NCBI GenBank assembly: GCA_016295005.1 | Contig: JAEDMA010000088.1 | Span: forward strand, 1-5,734 | Direction: 5' to 3' | From: Christensenellaceae bacterium | GTDB lineage: Bacteria > Bacillota > Clostridia > Christensenellales > Borkfalkiaceae | DNA: 5,734 nt | In this document: one piece after another, positions 1-5,439 of the stretch | Numbering within the stretch: position 1 is the first letter of the stretch | Layout: the number at the start of each line of letters is the position of its first letter | The notes under the pieces: generated by a model | Database searches by the model: none | Told to the model about the DNA's origin: nothing | Seen by the model: the letters and a program-made list of their open reading frames with translations, nothing else | Translations under genes and position numbers: made by a program

Positions 1-541
1 CGTGGAAGGCCTTCTGATGTTTGGATAAACCATGACCGCTTTCAACCACATAGATCATGTCTCCGATTTCGTCCACTTTATCGTTAGAATCCAAACGTAT
101 TATTTCTTTTTCATGAATTTTAGGAGTTGCCACTTTAGCGGCGTTATTAGAAATAATTTTACCTTTATTGAAAAGATATTTAAAGAAGGAGCGAACGGAA
201 CACAATTTTCTTGCCTTACCGGTTTCGGTACATCTTTCGGTTTTTCCATTAATCTCGTATAAATTCAAATAATTTAAGAAATATTCTATGTCGTTTGCGG
301 TAATTTCATTGATATCGTCAAGAGTAATTTCTTCTATTTTTTTATTTTTGAATACTTTTTTACACAAAAATTCAAAAAAAACACGCAAATCGTAACAGTA
401 ATTCAATCTTGTAAGGGGAGAGGTTTTCGTTTCGATTCCTATAATATAGTCTTTAACAAAATAGGGCAGTTGACCAACAATTTCGTCGGCGCGCTTTATA
501 CAAGATTTTTCGCGTTCTTCAAAATAACTTCTATTTTTCAT
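1..541 (-). CDS. Tyrosine-type site-specific recombinase/integrase, N-terminal part (cut by left window edge)
   Basis: The minus strand is open from an ATG at 541 to the window edge: 180 codons with no stop. Residues about 26-130 look like the SAM-like core-binding domain of XerC/D-type and phage-type integrases: a helical segment (residues 40-62, with SPLTRLNYCYDLRVFFEFL), a middle region typical of Firmicute recombinases (EITLDDINEITANDIEYFL, 71-89), and RKLCSVRSFFKYLFNKGKI (111-129). It is followed by NNAAKVATPKI and VVESGHGLSKHQKAFH (165-180), which in relatives lies just before the first catalytic arginine. The catalytic domain (R-K-HxxR-Y) is therefore outside the window, and activity cannot be judged. 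The start is supported by a consensus promoter just upstream and a weak GGAT ribosome binding site 6 nt before the ATG. The family cuts and rejoins DNA at specific sites. Whether this is a mobile-element integrase or a host Xer-like enzyme cannot be decided here. The family call is from recognition of the sequence pattern, not a search. Confidence 0.85.
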   Translation of the reverse strand, partial: MKNRSYFEEREKSCIKRADEIVGQLPYFVKDYIIGIETKTSPLTRLNYCYDLRVFFEFLCKKVFKNKKIEEITLDDINEITANDIEYFLNYLNLYEINGKTERCTETGKARKLCSVRSFFKYLFNKGKIISNNAAKVATPKIHEKEIIRLDSNDKVDEIGDMIYVVESGHGLSKHQKAFH

Positions 542-558
542 ATATCTATCCGAAATTT

Positions 559-585
559 ATTTTACGAATACATTATAATTCAAAA
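559..585. repeat. Sequence block shared with 941-966
   Basis: The block ATTTTACGAATA followed by TTATA and TTCAAAA occurs here and again at 941-966. By eye about 24 of 27 aligned positions match, with one 1-nt gap and two substitutions. This copy covers the -10 box and probable start point of the integrase promoter. The other copy forms the right arm of the large inverted repeat. A protein binding both sites, such as the integrase or an excisionase-like factor, is an inference. Confidence 0.55.
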
Positions 586-600
586 AGCGTTATTTGTCAA
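572..600 (-). promoter_or_regulatory. Sigma-A promoter of the integrase gene
   Basis: On the minus strand there is a perfect -35 TTGACA (600-595), a 17-bp spacer and a perfect -10 TATAAT (577-572). Transcription would begin near 565, giving a leader of about 25 nt before the ATG at 541. A promoter matching consensus at all twelve positions is unusual for an integrase, which is often kept weak or repressed. The -10 end overlaps a block that recurs at 941-966. Confidence 0.8.
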
Positions 601-630
601 TATAACGGGAAAGAACAGATAATAAAAACA

Positions 631-654
631 CCCGAATAATTTCGTCCCGAATAA
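631..654. repeat. Pair of CCCGAATAA direct repeats
   Basis: Two identical 9-mers CCCGAATAA start at 631 and 646, a 15-bp period. They lie just upstream of the -35 box of the leftward integrase promoter (595-600), where an activator or integrase arm-type site could sit. No function can be assigned from sequence. Confidence 0.45.
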
Positions 655-778
655 AAAGGGAAATAAAAGTTAATTATAAAAAATTTTTAAATATAGCTGT
701 TTACGCGCATTATAAACAAAATAGAGAAAAACAGACAAAGAGGTTTAATTTTTTTATCAATATCTACTTTTGGAAATT

Positions 779-845
779 GAGATATCAACGTGGTTGGTTT
801 TATCTTTTTTCGGGCAATCACTGAAAAACGGTTAATCGATATCTC
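779..845. repeat. Separated inverted repeat GAGATATC / GATATCTC
   Basis: An 8-bp element, GAGATATC at 779-786, is repeated in inverted orientation at 838-845, 51 bp apart. The right copy is also part of a local direct repeat of CGATAT (837-842 and 845-850). The spacing is too long for a convincing simple hairpin, so paired protein sites are possible. In AT-rich DNA an 8-bp match may be chance. Confidence 0.3.
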
Positions 846-918
846 GATATAGTTACGGATATAATTTTTATATTTTTATTCAAAGTTTTTGTTTAAAGGG
901 GATTAAGTAGCAAATATA

Positions 919-958
919 TATAACTATTCGCAAAATCCTTATTTTACGAATAGTTATA
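919..958. repeat. 40-bp near-perfect inverted repeat (long hairpin or operator)
   Basis: The arms TATAACTATTCG (919-930) and CGAATAGTTATA (947-958) are perfect 12-bp inverted repeats. Inside them AAAAT (932-936) and ATTTT (941-945) extend the pairing after one C/A mismatch, leaving a 4-nt CCTT loop. It is not followed by a T-run and does not end any visible gene, so a terminator is unlikely. Its half-site is shared with the integrase promoter at 559-585. It lies between two divergent genes, so an operator or recombinase binding site is more plausible. The 16-bp distance between the 12-bp arms is longer than the 6-8 bp crossover region usual for tyrosine recombinase core sites. Confidence 0.75.
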
Positions 959-975
959 CTTCAAAATTAAAATTG

Positions 976-1005
976 TGGCTTTTCATGGCTTTTTATGACT
1001 TATAC
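976..1005. repeat. Three tandem 10-bp imperfect repeats
   Basis: TGGCTTTTCA (976-985), TGGCTTTTTA (986-995) and TGACTTATAC (996-1005) form a tandem array with a 10-bp period, close to one DNA helical turn. Copies 1 and 2 differ at one position, and copy 3 is more diverged. Sites repeated on one face of the helix upstream of a promoter can be activator sites, but nothing here proves that. Confidence 0.5.
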
Positions 1006-1022
1006 TAATTCTGCCGACATTT

Positions 1023-1039
1023 ATTATGTTTGACATAAT
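1023..1039. promoter_or_regulatory. Inverted repeat ATTATGT-ttg-ACATAAT, candidate operator
   Basis: A perfect 7-bp inverted repeat with a 3-bp centre, about 35 bp upstream of the -35 box of the padR-like gene. PadR-family proteins often bind dyads containing ATGT and ACAT half-sites, usually more widely spaced than here, so binding by the downstream product is a guess from family knowledge. The centre also contains a TTGACA (1030-1035), but no good -10 lies at 17 bp from it (TATATT at 1055-1060 gives a 19-bp spacer). Confidence 0.4.
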
Positions 1040-1072
1040 TTATCGTTAAATTTTTATATTTTCAAATATCAC

Positions 1073-1101
1073 TTGACGAATAAGTCATTCGATTGTATAA
1101 T
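1073..1101 (+). promoter_or_regulatory. Sigma-A promoter of the padR-like gene
   Basis: The -35 TTGACG (1073-1078) and the -10 TATAAT (1096-1101) are separated by exactly 17 bp. Transcription would start around 1108, leaving a leader of about 40 nt to the ATG at 1149. Confidence 0.85.
1077..1091. promoter_or_regulatory. Inverted repeat CGAAT-aagtc-ATTCG inside the promoter, candidate operator
   Basis: A 5-bp inverted repeat with a 5-bp centre overlaps the end of the -35 box and fills most of the spacer of the padR-like promoter. A protein bound here would exclude RNA polymerase, so this is a good position for autorepression. The CGAAT/ATTCG half-sites are also the inner ends of the 919-958 inverted repeat. 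The short arms make chance possible. Confidence 0.4.
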
Positions 1102-1148
1102 CAATATGAAAACATTTAAGTATTCTTTTTAAATTTGGAGAAATATTT

Positions 1149-2381
1149 ATGGAAAATTCGATAAGCAGCGATTTGATTCGCGGTCACATCGATACGATTA
1201 TTCTGAATTCTCTGTTAGACGGCGATAAGTATCCGCAACAAATCATGGACTACGTCGAATTAAAAAGCGAAAAAAAATACTCGGTTAATCAAGCGACGCT
1301 TTACAGCTCGTTAAAACGTCTTGAATCGTTAAAGCATGTTAACGGTTATTGGCACGATTCTGAAAACGGACGCAGACGTTTCTATTCGATAACCGAAACC
1401 GGAAAAAAATACGTGTCGGACAATCTTAAAAACTGGGCGTATTCTCGCGCGATTATAAATACCCTGATTGACGCAGATCCTGAAAAACAAGTTGTTGTTA
1501 TTGAAAAACCTGTTTTTAGCGACGTAAAAGAAAATGTTGAAAGCAATACTTCTCTTTCAACCTCTAATTCGCGGGAAAAACCCTATTCCCCGTCTTCCGA
1601 TACCGTTTTTTCTCTTGAAGAAAAGAATTCGGTCAACAATAACGTCGAAGAAAATAAAACGGATTATTCGGTTAATCGAGCAAGTAATATCGAGGAAATA
1701 AATTTCAGAAGTATCTTAAACGGTCTTATAAGGTATGAAAAGCAGTCAACAAAAACCAAAGAATTAAAAACAGAAAAAAACGACGTCGAAGAACCCCGAA
1801 ACGCTTCGTCACAGGTTCAGAAATTAAACGAAACCATTAAAACTAAAGAAGAAAATTTTACGTTAAACACGACGCCTGCATACGAAGATGCGGTTACTCT
1901 TGCAAAACGCGACGGTTATAAAATAAAAATTTATTCAAAAACCATGAAAAAAGCAAAAGGAAACGTGTTTATAAACAAATTAAATTTTGTTTCGTCGCTT
2001 TTTTTAATGCTTTTGTCGTTTATCGAATTATTTATAATTTCAATTGTTTCTAAGGACGATTTTACAATATCTTTTCCGATTTTAACAGGTTTAATAGTGG
2101 TTTTTGCCATCTATCCCATTTATTGCACCGTAAAATATTACGGTGATCAATCAAAAACGTGTTTACCTATTCGTAAGGACGTTATATTAAACGCGGCAAT
2201 AGTTGTTTTTAATTTGATTTTGATTACGTTCGCGCTTTGTCTTATATTAAACCTTAATTTCTCATCGGCAAAAGACTTGACGTTGTGGTTTATAATTCCG
2301 TGCATATTATATTTGGACATTGTTCTTTACTATATATTCAAGTACTTTATTTCGTTAAATAAATCGTTTTTAGTAAATTGA
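1149..2381 (+). CDS. PadR-family winged-helix protein with long linker and four C-terminal membrane helices
   Basis: A 410-residue protein. Residues about 9-95 form a PadR-type winged helix: an IDTIILNSLLDGDKYPQQIM opening, a recognition-helix region (VNQATLYSSLKRLESLKHV, 46-64), the wing (SENGRRRFYSITETGKKYV, 71-89). Typical PadR proteins are about 100-200 residues and carry a dimerising C-terminal helix. Here residues about 110-240 are a polar, Ser/Asn/Glu/Lys-rich, probably disordered linker, followed by a short block (242-264, PAYEDAVTLAKRDGYKIKIY) and a basic stretch. Four hydrophobic helices follow at roughly 277-300, 305-329, 345-369 and 376-401. It is therefore probably a membrane-tethered DNA-binding regulator; its ligand and targets are unknown. 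The start is supported by GGAG (1137-1140), 8 nt before the ATG, and by the promoter. It appears monocistronic, since a terminator follows. I do not recognise the membrane part as a named family. Confidence 0.85.
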   Translation: MENSISSDLIRGHIDTIILNSLLDGDKYPQQIMDYVELKSEKKYSVNQATLYSSLKRLESLKHVNGYWHDSENGRRRFYSITETGKKYVSDNLKNWAYSRAIINTLIDADPEKQVVVIEKPVFSDVKENVESNTSLSTSNSREKPYSPSSDTVFSLEEKNSVNNNVEENKTDYSVNRASNIEEINFRSILNGLIRYEKQSTKTKELKTEKNDVEEPRNASSQVQKLNETIKTKEENFTLNTTPAYEDAVTLAKRDGYKIKIYSKTMKKAKGNVFINKLNFVSSLFLMLLSFIELFIISIVSKDDFTISFPILTGLIVVFAIYPIYCTVKYYGDQSKTCLPIRKDVILNAAIVVFNLILITFALCLILNLNFSSAKDLTLWFIIPCILYLDIVLYYIFKYFISLNKSFLVN

Positions 2382-2456
2382 CGACTCAAACGATTATAAT
2401 AAAAAAGAGTTTACGGTTACGGCTATTCCCGTATGGATTTTAATGATACGATTTAG

Positions 2457-2485
2457 AAAATTCGACTTTTATTAAGTCGAATTTT
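2457..2485 (+). terminator. Rho-independent terminator after the padR-like gene
   Basis: A perfect 12-bp stem, AAAATTCGACTT (2457-2468) with AAGTCGAATTTT (2474-2485), and a TTATT loop. The 3' arm ends in four Ts and is followed by CATTT. It lies 75 bp after the padR-like stop codon and before the next promoter, so it should separate the two plus-strand genes. Between 2382 and 2456 I see nothing convincing. Confidence 0.8.
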
Positions 2486-2506
2486 CATTTGTCCGCGTAA
2501 AACAGA

Positions 2507-2535
2507 TTGAATTAAATGTATTTTTATGTTATAAT
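2507..2535 (+). promoter_or_regulatory. Extended -10 sigma-A promoter of the EamA transporter gene
   Basis: The -35 TTGAAT (2507-2512), a 17-bp spacer and the -10 TATAAT (2530-2535) are preceded by an extended -10 TG at 2527-2528. Transcription would start near 2542, about 30 nt before the ATG at 2573. This promoter overlaps a possible upstream start at 2516, which argues against that start. Confidence 0.8.
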
Positions 2536-2572
2536 AAACCCGTCAATAAATAAGAATTTGACGGAGAATTAT

Positions 2573-3439
2573 ATGTGGGTTATTGCAGCTGTCTTATCTG
2601 CCGTGTTTGCAGGTATAACGGCAATACTTTCAAAATGCGGAATTAAAAATATCAATGCAAACGTTGCCACCGCAGTGCGCACTTTTATCGTTTTGATGTT
2701 TGCGTGGATTATCGTTTTTGCCACAGGAGCATACAAAACGCTTGCAGATATTTCCGTTAAATCGTGGGTATTTCTTATTTTTTCGGGAATAGCAACAGGC
2801 GCAAGTTGGATTTTTTATTTCAAGGCTTTGTCGGTCGGCGAGGTTTCCAAGGTTGCCGCAGTAGACAAGTTGAGCGTTGTTTTTTCGGTGCTGTTTGCAA
2901 TTATAATATTTCCCGATGAACGCACGCTTTGGTGGGTAAAACTTATTTGTCTTGCCGCTATTGCCGTAGGGACTTTTCTTATGACCGATATAAAGAGAGG
3001 CGAGAATAAAAGTAAGATTGTCTGGCTTATTTTCGCTTTGCTTTCTGCGGTATTTGCGGCGGCGGCTTCTATTCTTGCAAAGATAGGAATCAAAAACGTA
3101 GAATCAACTATTGCAACGGCAATAAGGACCTGCGTAGTGTTTGTAATGGCTTGGTTGATTGTATTTTGCCGAAGAGAAGTTAAATTTTTGAAAGAGTTGA
3201 AAGGCAGAGAAATAATTTTCCTTATACTTTCGGGATTGGCAACGGGTGCAAGTTGGCTGTGTTACTATTACGCAATACAGCAAGGTCAGGTCAGTGTTGT
3301 CATACCGATAGATAAATTGAGCATACTGATAACCGTGTTTTTCTCACTTATCGTATTCAAAGAATATCTGTCGGTAAAGGCGTGGATAGGTTTGGCTTTT
3401 TTGACGGCGGGAACTGTTTTAATGGCTGTGTTTGCATAA
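2573..3439 (+). CDS. EamA/DMT-family membrane transporter with two near-duplicate halves
   Basis: A 288-residue, very hydrophobic protein with about ten predicted membrane helices, the normal size and layout of the drug/metabolite transporter superfamily (two EamA domains of five helices each). The two halves (about 3-137 and 151-286) align easily: LSAVFA at 8-13 and 157-162, GIKN at 23-26 and 172-175, ATA-x-RT at 32-37 and 181-186, ATGASW at 74-79 and 223-228, DKLS at 98-101 and 247-250. The offset is a constant 149 residues over this range. The start at 2573 is chosen because GGAG (2563-2566) lies 6 nt upstream and the promoter is at 2507-2535. An in-frame ATG at 2516 would place the promoter inside the gene. 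The substrate is not predictable; relatives export amino acids, metabolites or drugs. It is probably transcribed alone. Confidence 0.9.
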   Translation: MWVIAAVLSAVFAGITAILSKCGIKNINANVATAVRTFIVLMFAWIIVFATGAYKTLADISVKSWVFLIFSGIATGASWIFYFKALSVGEVSKVAAVDKLSVVFSVLFAIIIFPDERTLWWVKLICLAAIAVGTFLMTDIKRGENKSKIVWLIFALLSAVFAAAASILAKIGIKNVESTIATAIRTCVVFVMAWLIVFCRREVKFLKELKGREIIFLILSGLATGASWLCYYYAIQQGQVSVVIPIDKLSILITVFFSLIVFKEYLSVKAWIGLAFLTAGTVLMAVFA

Positions 3440-3490
3440 GTCACTGATATTTATACGATAAATTCCTATTGATCGAACCGTTGCCTTTGT

Positions 3491-3559
3491 TTCAAAAAAT
3501 CTTTGAACTATAGCGCACTATACTTTGCAAGTAAAGTTGTTTTTTTTGCAAAGCAAAAA
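3491..3559. repeat. Cluster of small inverted repeats between convergent genes
   Basis: Four potential hairpins lie in about 70 bp: TTCAAA/TTTGAA (3491-3507), TATAG/CTATA around a CGCA loop (3509-3522), CTTTGCAA/TTGCAAAG (3523-3530 with 3546-3553) and TTTTTGC/GCAAAAA around AAA (3543-3559). The last two share bases and are mutually exclusive. They sit downstream of both convergent genes and so may be part of the 3' end structure of the transporter mRNA, or a small intergenic repeat element. The rest of 3440-3490 shows nothing I can interpret. Confidence 0.5.
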
Positions 3560-3561
3560 GG

Positions 3562-3593
3562 AAAAGACTAACGAAAATTTTCGCTAGTCTTTT
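3562..3593. terminator. rluB: Bidirectional terminator between the transporter gene and rluB
   Basis: AAAAGACTA (3562-3570) pairs with TAGTCTTTT (3585-3593). After one A/C mismatch the self-complementary CGAAAATTTTCG (3572-3583) continues the pairing, so the hairpin is symmetric. On the minus strand the stem ends in CTTTT, then CC and five Ts, ending the ytfJ-rluB operon about 73 nt after the rluB stop. On the plus strand the stem also ends in CTTTT and can end the transporter transcript. I see nothing clear in 3594-3665. Confidence 0.8.
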
Positions 3594-3665
3594 ATGTTGT
3601 CTAAAAAATCCCTATGAGAACTGCGCTTTAACCGTAGACTCTTTTTTATCGCTATATAATCTAAC

Positions 3666-4367
3666 TTACATATTCAATAAATAATTAACTTCTTCGTAAG
3701 AAAGTTTTCTGACTTCCCCGCGATCTAATCCTGATAATTGTAAATCGCCTATTTTTATTCTTTTTAAAAAATCCACGTTATTGCCTACGACTTCAAACAT
3801 TTTTCTAACCTGTCTGTTCCGTCCTTCGGTTATGGTTATATGTAGTTTAGAACCGACCTTATTCGTTTCGATAAGTTTTATATTGCACTTTTTTGTTTTT
3901 ACGCCGTCAATATAAACGCCGGCTCTTAATTTATTCAAGTCTTCCGCAGAAACGGGTTTTTCGGTTTTAACTAAATAAGTTTTAGGTATTTCGTTTCTCG
4001 GATGTGTCAATTTATACGTTAAATCGCCGTCGTTTGTTAAAATAAGTAAACCCTCCGAATCGTAATCGAGCCTGCCGACGGGAAACAATCTTTTAATGTC
4101 TGTAGGAAGCAAGTCCATAACTGTTTTTCTTCCTTTATCGTCTTTAACCGTACAAACGTATCCTTTAGGCTTGTTCATAATATAATAATCGTATTTTTTT
4201 ACCACGTTTACGAGTTTCCCGTTAACTGAAACCATATCGCCGGATTCGACTTCATCGCCGAGTTTTGCCGTTTTACCGTTAATTTTAACGGAGCCTTCTT
4301 TTATAAGCGTATCGGACGCTCTTCTCGATGCGACGCCGCTTTCTGCCAAAAATTTATTTATTCTCAT
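3666..4367 (-). CDS. rluB: 23S rRNA pseudouridine synthase, RluB family (S4 domain plus catalytic domain)
   Basis: A 233-residue protein, a normal length for the Gram-positive RluB/RsuA-type family. Residues 1-50 are the S4 RNA-binding domain (RINKFLAESGVASRRASDTL, with VKINGK later). Residues about 60-233 are the pseudouridine synthase domain: YYIMNKPKGYVCTV (61-74), the catalytic motif GRLDYDSEGLLILTNDGDLT (98-117) with the expected catalytic aspartate D101, and the GRNRQVRKMFE motif (182-192). It should convert a uridine of 23S rRNA (helix 89-90 region in RluB) to pseudouridine; the exact target is from family knowledge. RsuA-like 16S specificity cannot be wholly excluded, but neighbourhood and sequence favour RluB. 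It starts 7 nt after the upstream carboxypeptidase gene. Its ribosome binding site AGGTGA overlaps that gene's TAG stop, so translation is probably coupled. Confidence 0.93.
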   Translation of the reverse strand: MRINKFLAESGVASRRASDTLIKEGSVKINGKTAKLGDEVESGDMVSVNGKLVNVVKKYDYYIMNKPKGYVCTVKDDKGRKTVMDLLPTDIKRLFPVGRLDYDSEGLLILTNDGDLTYKLTHPRNEIPKTYLVKTEKPVSAEDLNKLRAGVYIDGVKTKKCNIKLIETNKVGSKLHITITEGRNRQVRKMFEVVGNNVDFLKRIKIGDLQLSGLDRGEVRKLSYEEVNYLLNM

Positions 4368-4374
4368 AATTCAC

Positions 4375-5439
4375 CTACCGTATTATAGTATAGATTTTTT
4401 CGGTAAAAAGCAAGTTATTTTGATAATAAATTTTAATAAAACCTATAATATCGTCTTTTGTGATGTTTTTGGGCAAGGATTTCGGTAACTCGTATACCGT
4501 TTTAACGGTTTTAAATTCCTCTTCCGTAAGCGGTAACGTTATATCGTTTTTTATATATACGGCCAGTTTCTCTTTTGTTTCTGATTGTTCGATAAAATCG
4601 ATTACGTTATCGCTTTCAACTAATTTATAAAGCGAATATTTGTTAAAACTATTCGTTAAAAGTTCTTTAGATCGTTCAAACATACTCGGGCAATTTAAAA
4701 CCACGCACACAAATTCCATTCCGTTTCTTTTGCATGAAGAGACGAGGCATCTGCCCGCCTTTTTGGTAAATCCTGTTTTAATGCCCGTTGCCCCGTAAAA
4801 TTCTTTTAGCATTCGATTTTTATTGATAAGAACTCTTTTTGTGTTGCGCGTTGTAAAAGGAATTGTATAACTTTTTGAAGATACGATTTGTCTGAAAACA
4901 GGGTTTTTCATTGCATAAACGGCAATTAAAGCCAAATCATAGGCTGTGGTATAATGATTATCGGAATGTAAACCGTGCGGGTTTACAAAATTACTGTTTT
5001 TACAACCTATTTTTTCCGCTGTTTTATTCATTAAATCGGCAAAATTATTTATGCTTCCGCTTATGTGTAATGCAAGCGTTTCGGCGCAATCATTACCCGA
5101 ACGTAACATTAAACCGTATAATAAATCCTTAACGGATAATTTTTCGCCGGCCTCAAGATAAATACTCGACCCCTCAATTCCGATGCTTTGCTCGGTAACG
5201 GTAACCTCCTCTTCGATGTCGCAATTTTCTATTACCGTTATTGCGGTCAGAATTTTAGTCGTACTTGCCATATATTTTTTTGCGTGAATGTTGTTTTCGT
5301 ACACAACTCTATGACTTGTCGTTTCCATAACAATTTCGGAAACTGCGTCTGCGTCTGATATATCTGTAGGGTTTGTTATTGATAATGTCAGACATAAACA
5401 CATAACAAAAAGTAAGTATACTACTATCTTTTTATTCAT
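4375..5439 (-). CDS. Secreted D-alanyl-D-alanine carboxypeptidase (peptidase S11, DacB/DacF-like)
   Basis: A 354-residue low-molecular-weight penicillin-binding protein that trims the terminal D-Ala from peptidoglycan stem peptides outside the membrane. All three active-site motifs are present: S59-T-T-K62 (nucleophile and general base), S114-G-N116 and K221-T-G223. An N-terminal signal peptide is visible: basic MNKK, hydrophobic core about 5-22, likely cleavage after the ADA at 30-32. The catalytic domain spans about 35-265, followed by a short C-terminal domain (about 275-354). The usual C-terminal amphipathic membrane anchor is not obvious. In Clostridia and Bacillus, S11 enzymes beside rluB (DacB) act in spore cortex maturation, and DacF is a related sporulation enzyme; I cannot choose between them. 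The start has AAGGAG 6 nt upstream, embedded in the last codons of ytfJ, whose TAA stop directly abuts this ATG. Confidence 0.93.
   Translation of the reverse strand: MNKKIVVYLLFVMCLCLTLSITNPTDISDADAVSEIVMETTSHRVVYENNIHAKKYMASTTKILTAITVIENCDIEEEVTVTEQSIGIEGSSIYLEAGEKLSVKDLLYGLMLRSGNDCAETLALHISGSINNFADLMNKTAEKIGCKNSNFVNPHGLHSDNHYTTAYDLALIAVYAMKNPVFRQIVSSKSYTIPFTTRNTKRVLINKNRMLKEFYGATGIKTGFTKKAGRCLVSSCKRNGMEFVCVVLNCPSMFERSKELLTNSFNKYSLYKLVESDNVIDFIEQSETKEKLAVYIKNDITLPLTEEEFKTVKTVYELPKSLPKNITKDDIIGFIKIYYQNNLLFTEKIYTIIR

Larger units (their letters stand above)
542..1148. other. Repeat-rich non-coding region between integrase and padR-like gene
   Basis: About 600 bp with no convincing protein or RNA gene. 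From left to right it holds the integrase leader and promoter (to 600), two CCCGAATAA direct repeats (631-639 and 646-654), an 8-bp inverted repeat GAGATATC/GATATCTC (779-786 and 838-845), a large inverted repeat (919-958), a 10-bp tandem repeat (976-1005), an inverted repeat ATTATGT/ACATAAT (1023-1039), and the promoter of the downstream gene (1073-1101). The stretch 661-778 is plain AT-rich sequence in which I see nothing. The hexamer CGAATA or its complement occurs at least six times between 565 and 1082, denser than in the coding parts, although the word is fairly common throughout the window. Confidence 0.6.

Noticed and set aside
32..262. Plus-strand open frame of 76 codons
   Set aside because: It is antisense to the integrase coding frame, has no ribosome binding site and no recognisable protein features.
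919..958. CRISPR repeat or transcription terminator
   Set aside because: There is a single copy with no regularly spaced repeats, so it is not a CRISPR array. There is no T-run and no upstream gene to terminate.
1030..1060. Second plus-strand promoter (TTGACA with TATATT)
   Set aside because: The spacer is 19 bp, the -10 is imperfect, and a much better promoter lies at 1073-1101.
2378..2400. TTGACG and TATAAT at the end of the padR-like gene, as a promoter for a small RNA ending at the 2457-2485 hairpin
   Set aside because: The spacer is only 11 bp, too short for a sigma-A promoter, and no better -35 box matches this -10.
2516..2572. Upstream in-frame ATG extending the EamA transporter by 19 residues
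   Set aside because: The region contains the -10 box of the gene's own promoter, has no good ribosome binding site, and encodes a polar extension unlike the family. The ATG at 2573 has GGAG at the right spacing.
2815..3093. Minus-strand open frame of 92 codons
   Set aside because: Antisense shadow of the transporter gene, with no ribosome binding site or recognisable domain.
4911..5132. Plus-strand open frame of 73 codons
   Set aside because: Antisense shadow of the carboxypeptidase gene, with composition unlike a real protein.
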